Positions 45,064-52,685 of a DNA stretch of 64,000 nt are shown here, one piece after another. The number at the start of each line of letters is the position of its first letter. Position 1 is the stretch's first letter. This DNA is from CBDFGN01 sp965247065 (GTDB lineage: Bacteria > Bacteroidota > Bacteroidia > Cytophagales > Cyclobacteriaceae). The DNA lies in assembly GCA_965247065.1 (NCBI GenBank), contig CBDFGN010000006.1:2356001-2420000 (forward strand), in the 5' to 3' direction. The position numbers and the translations under genes were made by a program. The notes beneath the pieces were generated by a model, which ran no database searches, was not told where the DNA came from, and worked only from the letters and a program-made list of their open reading frames with translations.

Positions 45064-45785
45064 CTTTTAACAATCAAAACCAGATGGGTGGTTAAGAGCA
45101 TTGTAACCACTATGCTGAATAGATAAACCAAGTTGCGGGAATCAATCAAACCTTTTCCAAGCGAAGTGTAGTGGTAAAGAAGCCCTGCCTGGTCCATTTG
45201 ACTGGAGAATTTGCCCCAAACATCAATGGCAGCAATGGAGCCAAAACCACTATACCAGAAAAAGCACATGAACAGGGCGATGACAAAAGCCACTATTTGA
45301 TTTTCTGTGACTGAGGAGGCAAATACTCCAATGGACGTAAAAACCGCCGCTAACAGCACTAGCCCAACATAGGATCCGGCCACTGCGGCAGAGTCCAGGT
45401 TTCCGGGAGGGCTTCCCAGCTGGTAGATGCTCAGGTAATATGTAAGAGTCGGCACCAAGGCAAATAACACTAGGAGCAGACCAGCCAGGTATTTACCCAG
45501 GACAATTTGGAGATTGCTGAGTGGTTTTGTAATTAATAATTCGAGCGTGCCATCTTTGCTCTCCTCTGAAAAAGTCCTCATCGTTATAGCCGGAATCAAG
45601 AAAAGAAAAACGTAGGGCGCCAGACTAAAAAAGGTATCCATTTCGGCGAATCCATACTCCAGAACGCTCGTTTCGGGAAAAACCCAAACGAGGAGTCCCA
45701 TCCCCAACAGGAACACCGCAATGACCATGTAGGCGATCAGGGAGTTGAGGTAGCTATTGATTTCTTTGAGCAGGATGGGCAACAT
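45057..45785 (-). CDS. gldF: gliding-motility ABC permease GldF
   Basis: A 242-residue ABC-2 permease with six membrane segments. The family motif ITMRTFSEESKDGTLELLITKPLSN lies in the coupling region between helices 2 and 3. It is the membrane part of GldAFG. It shares one base with the gldA stop and overlaps gldG, so the three are translated together. Confidence 0.92.
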   Translation of the reverse strand: MLPILLKEINSYLNSLIAYMVIAVFLLGMGLLVWVFPETSVLEYGFAEMDTFFSLAPYVFLFLIPAITMRTFSEESKDGTLELLITKPLSNLQIVLGKYLAGLLLVLFALVPTLTYYLSIYQLGSPPGNLDSAAVAGSYVGLVLLAAVFTSIGVFASSVTENQIVAFVIALFMCFFWYSGFGSIAAIDVWGKFSSQMDQAGLLYHYTSLGKGLIDSRNLVYLFSIVVTMLLTTHLVLIVKRW

Positions 45786-46696
45786 TACCGGGTCAATTCT
45801 TGGAAAACTTCCTCCAACGATCCCTTCTGCTCCCTCAATTCCACTAGCGTTTTTTGCTTTTCAGATGCAAATTTGAAGACTAACGGCCGAATGTCCTCCC
45901 CGGTCTCAACTTTGAGTTGATATTTTCTTGGCTCGAGCGCCTTAACCTCCAGAACCCCGGTTATTGCTCCAAGCTCGGCGAGTTGAACCGGCTGGTTGAA
46001 TTCCACAATTAGATTTTTAGTCCTGGCCAGACCGGGTTGCACCTGGGAAGTTAATTCGTTCAAAACCTGTTTTCCCCTACTAATAATAAGGACCCGATCG
46101 CTCAGTGTCTGCACTTCTGATAGAATGTGAGATGAGAAAATTAAGGTCTTATCCTTGGATATGTCCTTGATCAAATTCCGAATTTCTATGATCTGATTTG
46201 GGTCTAAGCCTGAAGTTGGCTCGTCCAGTATCAATACAGGTGGGTCACTGAGTAATGCCTGAGCCAGTCCAACGCGTTGCCGATATCCTTTGGACAACGA
46301 TCCAAGGATCTTGTTCTGCTCTGGACCCAGACCGCAAACCTCCACGATCTCCCTTATCCTTGATCTCAATCCGACCCCTCCAAGGCCGTTTATTCTGCCG
46401 ATAAATCGCAGGTATTCGTGTACGAACATCTCGAGGTACAATGGATTGTGTTCGGGCAGATAGCCAATTTGCCGGCGGGCCAATATGGAAGACACCACGA
46501 CATCGTGCTTACATACCGATACCTGTCCTGCAGAAGCATGGATAACACCCGCTATGATCTTAAGGGTGGTAGACTTCCCAGCCCCATTAGGTCCCAGGAA
46601 ACCTAAGATCTCCCCTGGCTTGGCCTCAAAAGAAAGGTCGTCAACAGCCAGTTGATCGCTGTACCTTTTGGTTAAGTGGCTTACAATTACGGACAT
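45785..46696 (-). CDS. gldA: gliding-motility ABC ATPase GldA
   Basis: A 303-residue ATPase. Walker A is GPNGAGKST, the Q-loop region is IGYLPEHNPLYLEM, the signature is LSKGYRQRVGLAQAL, and Walker B is VLILDEPTSGLDPNQ, with the switch His in SSHILSEV. A C-terminal domain of about 90 residues follows. It powers GldF/GldG. In Flavobacterium gldA is not next to gldFG; here the three are contiguous. A TAGCTTTG -7 element lies 24 bases upstream. Confidence 0.93.
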   Translation of the reverse strand: MSVIVSHLTKRYSDQLAVDDLSFEAKPGEILGFLGPNGAGKSTTLKIIAGVIHASAGQVSVCKHDVVVSSILARRQIGYLPEHNPLYLEMFVHEYLRFIGRINGLGGVGLRSRIREIVEVCGLGPEQNKILGSLSKGYRQRVGLAQALLSDPPVLILDEPTSGLDPNQIIEIRNLIKDISKDKTLIFSSHILSEVQTLSDRVLIISRGKQVLNELTSQVQPGLARTKNLIVEFNQPVQLAELGAITGVLEVKALEPRKYQLKVETGEDIRPLVFKFASEKQKTLVELREQKGSLEEVFQELTR

Positions 46697-46719
46697 CCCA
46701 ATTCAGCTGAGATATGAAG

Positions 46720-46727
46720 CAAAGCTA
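46720..46727 (-). promoter_or_regulatory. gldA operon promoter -7 element (TAGCTTTG)
   Basis: Minus-strand TAGCTTTG (46727-46720) matches TAnnTTTG. A TTTC sequence about 21 bases upstream may be a weak -33. It lies 24 bases before the gldA start. Confidence 0.5.
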
Positions 46728-46770
46728 GAAAGTACTGGCAATTTTAACGAAAGTGGGATGAAAAACTTGA

Positions 46771-46798
46771 GTCATTCCCGGCCCCGGAGCCGGGATCC
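46771..46798 (+). repeat. REP-like palindrome, copy 1
   Basis: GTCATTCCCGGC, a 6-base loop, then GCCGGGATCC. The stem CCCGGC/GCCGGG (46777-46782 with 46789-46794) and the flanking ATT/AT are shared with the copy at 48866, in opposite orientation. The form is that of repetitive extragenic palindromes that associate with RAYT transposases; a broken RAYT lies 5 kb away. Confidence 0.65.
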
Positions 46799-46810
46799 TA
46801 CAATGGTGGG

Positions 46811-46914
46811 GAACAAATGAATAGAGAACAAATGAATACATGAATTGTGAAATAGATACCTTATCCATTAACTTCCTTATCCCTTATCTTCCTTATCACT
46901 TATCCCCCTTATCT
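46811..46914. repeat. short direct repeat and degenerate CTTATC array
   Basis: GAACAAATGAATA occurs twice (46811-46823 and 46826-46838). From 46859 to 46914 a TTATC core recurs six times in a C/T-rich array with irregular spacing. The array runs over the last codons of the DUF2490 gene (its end reads NRDKGDK), so the gene's 3' end appears to have been formed by, or invaded by, the repeat. Confidence 0.6.
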
Positions 46915-47684
46915 CTGTTAATCGTCTGATAGAACCTGAATCGTAAAATATTGTGCGAGGCCTGTAATCCATCGATCCCTATTTCCCTGGATTTCTGCCG
47001 TATATAGTGTAATTCCCAGCGCATTCGATCCGAGATTCTGTGGCCAAAAGCGGCATGGAGACGTTGATTGTTAACAAACGTTTCTACGGCAGCGTCTCCC
47101 CAGGTGCCGAAAAACTCCAATAGTGTCTGCAGATACCAATTCGGTTCCGGTCCGAACAATTTGAAGTTTATAGTCTCCAACCCGACCAGATACCTGGGCC
47201 GAAGATTTGAGTCGTTTTGGATGCTGTCAGCTTGATAGAAAAAGAAGCGTTGCTCAAACCGAAGCCGGTGAAGCATGAACACCGGACCAAAATTGGGCCA
47301 CTTCACGTTCCCTTCCTGGAAGAGCCTGAATTCAAAGGTGTTGCTAATTGTTTCATCAAAAGAAAAAAAGGTAGCGAAGCCACCGGCGACTGAGAATACT
47401 GGATTGAACTTGTACTTTACGGTGGGCCTTATAAGGATTTGGGTCCAATTTTCATTGGAGGCGAAGCCGCGAATACCGGCATCTCCTCCCAGGGTCCTTT
47501 TCTTATGTACAGGGGCTGGAATGGCCAACGAATAGTTCATCCACAGTTGGAACTCCGCATCTTCATTTTGGGCCCGAGCCGGAGCATTTGGACCTAGCCA
47601 GAGCATAAGGAAGCAGAAAACAATTGCTTTAGCGTTCTGTCCCTTACCAGGCAGTTTGGTCTTTATGGTAGTCAAAAGATCCAA
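46896..47684 (-). CDS. DUF2490 outer-membrane beta protein (intact copy)
   Basis: A 262-residue protein, probable TTG start, with a signal peptide (IVFCFLMLWLGPNAPARAQ, cut after ARA). The beta-rich mature part has FRLFQEGNVKWPNFGPVF and LHRLRFEQRFFF, the typical DUF2490 pattern, and ends IRQKSREIGIDGLQASHN. Predicted to be a porin-like outer-membrane beta-barrel; function unknown. A decayed paralogue lies just upstream (47815-48478). Confidence 0.82.
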   Translation of the reverse strand: MDLLTTIKTKLPGKGQNAKAIVFCFLMLWLGPNAPARAQNEDAEFQLWMNYSLAIPAPVHKKRTLGGDAGIRGFASNENWTQILIRPTVKYKFNPVFSVAGGFATFFSFDETISNTFEFRLFQEGNVKWPNFGPVFMLHRLRFEQRFFFYQADSIQNDSNLRPRYLVGLETINFKLFGPEPNWYLQTLLEFFGTWGDAAVETFVNNQRLHAAFGHRISDRMRWELHYIRQKSREIGIDGLQASHNILRFRFYQTINRDKGDK

Positions 47685-47814
47685 GTTGATGCCAATGGTC
47701 CAGATTTGCCCACGATAAAGATATAGTTCAAAATGAATCCCGCTTAGAGGGCCAAATTTTCCATTATTCTATCATTTATCATCCATTCAATCCTATCATT
47801 TTTTAAGCTCGAAA

Positions 47815-48478
47815 TTATGGGTATAAAAAGATCTGCAGCCTGAAAATGTCGGTTGTTGTACGGGCTTGCCATAACATCCCTAACTGAAGACTTGAAAGCC
47901 TGCTGAACTGATAGCCACCCGCTGCATATAGTCGATTCTGGTCCAATTCCTTGGTTTGATAAATGTTAACGAAAAACTCGTTGTAAAAATTGAGAAAGTA
48001 CGTGCCTGGCTCCATAGATTCATTATTGAGCGGTGTTGTGATTTGAATTCGGAACTTCATCCCGCGTAAGCCACCGTTGCTCAAGTCTATACCGATGCTC
48101 GAATCGGGTGCGATCCCAATGGTGTAACATCGCAAATTGTTGATATATCCGATTCTCAATTCCCCTTCCCTAGGGTCCTCACCAAATGGCCAAGAGTGAG
48201 CCCGTACGAAACCTAATCCCATCATGGCGTCCGGTGTGAAATTGTAATGGGCAGCAGCCCGCACCTGAACCTCGTTAAGGTTCGAGGCAACCTACCACAG
48301 ACGCAACTGAGCCTCCGTAAAAACACTCCAGTGGTCTGAAAAGACGAAGGTGCCATTGTAGATTAGCCAGCTACCCAACTTGTCTTCGGAACTCTGGGCT
48401 GGGCCTGGGTGCCATAAATCCCACGATACCTAAGCACAATAACAATATCCGAAGCGCCGGGCTCAATATCAAAATCAT
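47815..48478 (-). pseudogene. DUF2490 gene, multiply broken
   Basis: Pieces of one DUF2490 protein are spread over three frames. A signal peptide starts at ATG 48478 (MILILSPALRILLLCLGIVG). A frame change leads to SSEDKLGSWLIYNGTFVFSD, then an in-frame TAG just after AQLRLW (about 48293). The frame continues RAAAHYNFTPDAMMGLGF, then shifts near 48160 into ENRIYQQFAMLHHWDRTRF and HRYRLEQRWLTRD, the family's best-conserved block. It shifts back near 48060 to GMKFRIQITTPLNN and runs to the stop at 47815. At least three frameshifts and one stop show long-standing decay, not a single error. Confidence 0.87.
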
Positions 48479-49015
48479 GATTCCTAACGCAACAACCGTC
48501 AATACGCGCCTGGACCCGGTTTTCCATTTTCCGTTTTCCGTTTTTCGTTGGTCGCCATTTCAATCCATGTATCCCAATGCCTTATTTCATTGATCCACTC
48601 ATCCACTCATTTCTGTAATTCACTAACAGGCTTCACCGCATATTTTTGCCTAACAGCCCCGACCTTCTTGAGAATATCCTTGGTCCGCTTTTAAGGATTC
48701 TCGTTGACGGTCTTGGTACCGTATAGCCTAGCAACGAATTACTTGAGGAATTCGTAACCCACCTTCCCAAGTTGTTCCTTTTTCTAGGTGAAAAAGGAAT
48801 TACACCTCCATCTGGTCAAGAAAATTTTTCAGCTTCGTTGCGTGTACTACCCACCACATTAGTGCTATCCCGGCTCAGCGGCCGGGAATGATTCTTCTAA
48901 TAACCTCCCCGGGCGACGACCCAGGATCTCCAGTTCTACCCGGTAACCCGCCGCACTTCGCTTGGGATGACAGCCTCAGCAATGGATCCAAAAGCTTGCC
49001 AAAGGCCAACCGCTA
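48479..49015. other. 537-bp gene-free interval with repeats and a possible remnant
   Basis: It holds a degenerate TTTTCCG array (about 48519-48545), ATCCACTC repeats (about 48592-48610), a REP-like palindrome (48866-48892) and a larger palindromic element up to about 48985 beginning GTCATCCCAAGCG on the minus strand. On the minus strand, 48787-48607 can be read as KKEQLGKVGYEFLK-stop-FVARLYGTKTVNENP-stop-KRTKDILKKVGAVRQKYAV, a possible gene remnant with two stops. I do not recognise it. Confidence 0.5.
48866..48892 (-). repeat. REP-like palindrome, copy 2
   Basis: On the minus strand ATCATTCCCGGC, a 6-base loop, GCCGGGAT. Stem CCCGGC/GCCGGG (48869-48874 with 48881-48886), identical stem and flanks to the copy at 46771 but inverted. 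Confidence 0.65.
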
Positions 49016-49822
49016 TCAAAATTGATACAAGATCGCTATCGAACTCGCCTCTGGTGACATCAATGGAACAAACGACAATTTAGCGGGTTTCTCCCGGTGA
49101 AATTTTACCAGGGATTTCCCGATGAAAAACCCCATGGCCGAACCAAAGAAAATGTCTGACGCCCAGTGGGCCTGTTTATGCAAACGGGAGATAGCCGTTA
49201 ACGAAGTCAGAGAGTAAACCACTGGAGGCACCCATTTGGTGTCCTTGTAAACCGTAGCCATCACCGCCGCAATTGAGAAAACCGAGGATGAATGTCCTGA
49301 AGGGAAGGAATCATTGGATTCGTAGGGGCGCTGGCGGCGGACCGTGTGTTTTAATACTTGGGTGAATAACCCGGTAATCAGGTAACTCTCCAAGCCCAAC
49401 AAAGCCGCCTTCCGAGCCTTATAGTTCTTACCCACAGCCCCGAAAGCAAACAACGGGACCATAGCAGCCACCGGAAGCAGGTATCTGTCATTGCCTATGG
49501 GTTCCACCAAGGCTGCCAGGTCTCCGGTGGTTTTTGTACTATTTCCAGCGACCCATTGGTTAATGGCCTCATTAAAATTCCAGATGACCAAAGTGGCGCC
49601 AGCCACCAGGGACGCTTTGATCCAATCGGTTCTTTTCCATCGTAGAGGACTTATTAGTAGATCCTTGGTGTCGACGAGGCAATTTTTGAAGTAACCGCCA
49701 TTAAACTTCGTCACGCCATATTTGACCGGGTCCCGTTTTATCCCGAGGCTTTGGGAGAAGGCAGTTGTATCTAACAGGAGGATGATCCCGACTACGGTGG
49801 GCGATATTAACCGAAATTTCAA
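49016..49822 (-). CDS. PAP2-family phosphatase
   Basis: A 268-residue membrane phosphatase. I prefer a TTG start at 49822: it gives a good signal-like N-terminus (KFRLISPTVVGIILLLDTTAFSQ) and a 4-bp TTGA overlap with the upstream gene. The ATG at 49897 would overlap that gene by 79 bp. The PAP2 motifs are KHTVRRQRP, SFPSGHSSS and SRLHKQAHWASD, giving the full catalytic triad. Such enzymes dephosphorylate undecaprenyl pyrophosphate, phosphatidic acid or similar lipids; the substrate is not determined. Confidence 0.88.
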   Translation of the reverse strand: MKFRLISPTVVGIILLLDTTAFSQSLGIKRDPVKYGVTKFNGGYFKNCLVDTKDLLISPLRWKRTDWIKASLVAGATLVIWNFNEAINQWVAGNSTKTTGDLAALVEPIGNDRYLLPVAAMVPLFAFGAVGKNYKARKAALLGLESYLITGLFTQVLKHTVRRQRPYESNDSFPSGHSSSVFSIAAVMATVYKDTKWVPPVVYSLTSLTAISRLHKQAHWASDIFFGSAMGFFIGKSLVKFHREKPAKLSFVPLMSPEASSIAILYQF

Positions 49823-50805
49823 AACTTGCTGTTTGATGTTAACGGCTGAGGTGTGCCGCTGATACCATTTGAAACCAGTGATAAAGAACCGTTCCATTTT
49901 AGCACGATTCCCGCCATGGTCGTGTGGTAGTCAAAATCCCGCAGTCCCTCCTGGAATCTCAGGAAATATTCTATTCTTTTGTTAGTCAAAGACAACTCAG
50001 CCCGGTAGACGAGAGGCTGATCGCCGTTTCCCTTGTAGCCATTGTAACCGCCAATTGAGTTGTGCACTCCTAATTTTCCTAATTGAAGGTCAGCACCCAA
50101 GCCGGCCATAAAAGCATCATTCTGACGATTCTCATCTTCATTAACCTGCCAGGCGAAGAATCCCAACATAATGTAGGGCCTGATGCTCTTGGTTGATCTG
50201 TCGGATAGAGAGTATGTCTTCCCAAATGAGGCGTCCAAAAAATAACCCGGTGCATCCGTATATCTCGCCGCCCCAAATTCACTTCCAGCGGCAGTTTTAA
50301 CCATTATACGAGCCGCCATGTCAGGCCATTTGGGCTTATTCTTCAGAATCTGGACATCGAAACCAAAGTAAATGTCACCATGGGTCGTCCCTTGACCCTC
50401 ATAATACTCTCCGGAAACCATCCGCCCATCCCTGATTTCTGGAGTCATTACAAAGCGCTCAAACGGAAAATAGGAGATGGTCATGGAAACAATATCTGGT
50501 GCCAGATTGAACTTTAATTCTGTAAATAAGTTTTGAGTTTTGTCCCCCGGACTAAAATGTGCCATGCCCGTCATTTCCCATGAAATTCCATTGTTTATTA
50601 ACCCTGTGGAGACCTCTGGAACCGGGAGCGCATTGGGACCCATGTAACCCGGCGAGGTAATTATATATCGGCTCCAGTGCTGGCCGCCGTTATTGCAGTC
50701 AACGTTATCGCACCACCAATACCAATTAGGTTCTCCTTTGCTTTGGGAAATCGCCGGTGCGGTGATCAGCCAAAGTATTAAGATTAATGGGTTTCTCATG
50801 GTCAT
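49819..50805 (-). CDS. exported beta-rich protein, unknown function
   Basis: A 328-residue protein with a signal peptide (MTMRNPLILILWLITAPAISQS). The mature part starts with an aromatic, Cys-containing segment (NWYWWCDNVDCNNGGQHWSR), then many amphipathic strands such as IVSMTISYFPFERF and IRPYIMLGFFAWQVNE, and ends AGIVLKWNGS. The layout suggests an outer-membrane beta-barrel. It is coupled to the PNP gene upstream (4-bp overlap) and to the PAP2 gene downstream (4-bp overlap with the TTG start). I do not recognise the family. Confidence 0.7.
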   Translation of the reverse strand: MTMRNPLILILWLITAPAISQSKGEPNWYWWCDNVDCNNGGQHWSRYIITSPGYMGPNALPVPEVSTGLINNGISWEMTGMAHFSPGDKTQNLFTELKFNLAPDIVSMTISYFPFERFVMTPEIRDGRMVSGEYYEGQGTTHGDIYFGFDVQILKNKPKWPDMAARIMVKTAAGSEFGAARYTDAPGYFLDASFGKTYSLSDRSTKSIRPYIMLGFFAWQVNEDENRQNDAFMAGLGADLQLGKLGVHNSIGGYNGYKGNGDQPLVYRAELSLTNKRIEYFLRFQEGLRDFDYHTTMAGIVLKWNGSLSLVSNGISGTPQPLTSNSKF

Positions 50806-51614
50806 TGGTTTGAAATCAATTCTTTGATGATTTGGGTCATTCTAGGCTCAGCAACAGCAGCGGCTTCGATAACCTCCTCGATTCGCACTTTATGAAATTT
50901 ACCTGGTACACCCAGATCGGTTATCACTGAAATTGCAAAGCAGGAAAGACCCATGTGCCGAGCCACTATGTTTTCTGGTACCGTAGACATTCCTACGGCG
51001 TCCGCGCCTATAATCCTGAGATATAGGTATTCGGCTTTGGTCTCAAGATTTGGTCCGGGTACACTGACGTACACCCCATTGTGGCAGCGTATCCCTTGAC
51101 TCTTGGCAACTTCCTTGGCCTGTTCAATTAGCTTCTTGTCGTAAGCGTCGGACATATCCGGGAATCTAAGTCCTATATCGTCTTCGTTTTTGCCTGTTAA
51201 TGGGTTTTCAGGAAGTAGGTTGATGTGATCCTCAATTATCATCAAATCGGAAACTTGGTACTCCGGGTTCAAACCCCCGGCTGCATTTGAAATAAAGAGC
51301 TTCTTGATTCCCAGGTACTTTAGCACTCTCACCGGAAAAGTTACCTGATGCATTGTATAACCCTCATAGTAATGGAACCGACCTTGCATTGCCGCCACGG
51401 GTCTCCCATTTAGTTGGCCCATCAGGAGGCGACCATGGTGGGTTTCGACAGTCGAAAGGGGAAAATGGGGTATATCCTCGTACTCGATAATCGTATCTAT
51501 CTCAATTTCCCTGGCTAAGCCGCCCAACCCGGTACCCAGGATAATTCCGAATTCAGGGGGTTCAGGGTGGCGCGCCTGTACAAACGAAGTGCTTTCTTGA
51601 ATCTGTGCGAGCAT
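50802..51614 (-). CDS. purine-nucleoside phosphorylase (trimeric, PunA type)
   Basis: A 270-residue PNP that splits inosine and guanosine with phosphate. Family motifs: GIILGTGLGGLAREIEID (phosphate loop), TVETHHGRLL, MQGRFHYYEGYTM, LFISNAAGGLNPEY (purine site) and VGMSTVPENIVARHMG. Length is normal. First gene of a coupled trio with the exported protein and PAP2. Upstream to 51811 there is no gene; only the near-repeat TGGATATGAA(G/A)TTG, twice, is noted. Confidence 0.94.
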   Translation of the reverse strand: MLAQIQESTSFVQARHPEPPEFGIILGTGLGGLAREIEIDTIIEYEDIPHFPLSTVETHHGRLLMGQLNGRPVAAMQGRFHYYEGYTMHQVTFPVRVLKYLGIKKLFISNAAGGLNPEYQVSDLMIIEDHINLLPENPLTGKNEDDIGLRFPDMSDAYDKKLIEQAKEVAKSQGIRCHNGVYVSVPGPNLETKAEYLYLRIIGADAVGMSTVPENIVARHMGLSCFAISVITDLGVPGKFHKVRIEEVIEAAAVAEPRMTQIIKELISNQ

Positions 51615-51811
51615 AATGGTTGAATTAAAAGGCAGCTTAAAATAGGGCTTTTTTGTTTTAGAAGAAAAGGGGGTAGGGATACGGATGGATATGAAGTTGT
51701 TATGAGGTTGAAATGGACTGAATCAATGGATATGAAATTGATTAAGGGATTATAAATAGAAAAACTAGCGCAAGTGTTCAGACTTGTGCGGTCTGCCATC
51801 TCATCTTGTAG

Positions 51812-52363
51812 CTAACCAATGAACTCGATGTCAATCAGGCCTGCCTTTCCTTCATAGCTTCCAGCGCTACTATAAGTCCAAGCTATGGGATCATTCACAA
51901 AACCTGCTACCACCGGGTTATTGTGAATATAATCCATTTTTTGGTCCATCATATGATTGGAACCAAGTTCAATCGGATGATAATGTTGTTGCCACAATTG
52001 ATATTACCGGTTATTGGAATTTCTTCTGCCATTGCGGCTGAAGACATCCAGAATCCAGTCCCTTCTACTTTCAATTCCACTTGAGTTTATTTCCTCCAAA
52101 ATCTTTACCGCTGTGTATTTCTTTAGATCCCTAACCAAGTCTGGTATTGAGTGACCATCCTTAGCTGAAATGATCATATGGACGTGGTTAGTCATTATGC
52201 AGTAGGCGTAAATTATTAGGCCTTTACGACTTTGGCAGAATTTGAAACTATCAATCATAATGTCCCGGTAGATGTTCCGGGTGAAGACATCAATCCACTC
52301 AACTATAGTAAAAGTGACAAAATACAAAGCATCGCTATTTCTGACTTTATACTTTCTGCTCAT
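51812..52363 (-). pseudogene. REP-associated tyrosine transposase (RAYT), nonsense mutation
   Basis: A Y1-type (IS200-like) transposase of about 183 residues. The first part carries YFVTFTIVEWIDVFTR and the HUH motif in MTNHVHMIISA. An in-frame TAA then interrupts at about 52003, after RRNSNNR. The frame goes on QLWQQHYHPIEL, then MDYIHNNPVVAGFV, the conserved RAYT C-terminus, to 51812. A single AAA-to-TAA (Lys) change would explain the stop. RAYTs are thought to spread REP palindromes; two REP-like copies lie at 46771 and 48866. Confidence 0.88.
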
Positions 52364-52685
52364 GGCCTCAGCTTGGAGAGTTTTCTATTAATTGCACTGT
52401 CCGGGGTAATTGTTACCCATAAACGGCCAGAAAATATGTGGATTGGGCCAAGGTTGAAAATAAAGGTGGGTCCAAGGCGGGTCCTAGTCTGAAGACTTGA
52501 ATCAGTTGGAGATATGAGGATGGCGGAAGAAGAAAAGAAAGCTCAAGAGCCAAAAGCGAAAGGCGAAAAGCCAAAGGCCAACAGCGAACCGCCAACCGCG
52601 AATAGCACCGCGACAACAAAAAGGGCCACAGCCGCACAAAACCATGAGCCCTGAATTCTAGACTAGGAAGTCTGGTTCTAGGAAC
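52364..52685. other. 322-bp gene-free interval with degenerate repeats
   Basis: It contains an A/G/C-rich array (about 52527-52640) built of loosely repeated AAAGC, GCCAA and GCGAA units. A 46-codon plus-strand frame (52514-52654, starting MRMAEEEKKAQEPKAK) covers it but its composition follows from the repeat, so I do not call it a gene. A weak palindrome AGACT/AGTCT near 52665, about 20 bp beyond the ftsZ stop, lacks a T-run. Confidence 0.5.

Noticed and set aside
46859..46914. CRISPR-like array
   Set aside because: Units are only 5-7 bases, with irregular spacing and no spacers; no cas genes in the window.
48363..48563. 66-codon minus-strand frame near the DUF2490 remnant
   Set aside because: The true signal peptide of the broken DUF2490 gene is in another frame of the same DNA; this frame has no motif of its own.
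52514..52654. 46-codon Lys/Ala/Glu-rich frame
   Set aside because: Its composition follows from the underlying GCCAA/GCGAA repeats; no conserved motif or clear ribosome-binding site.
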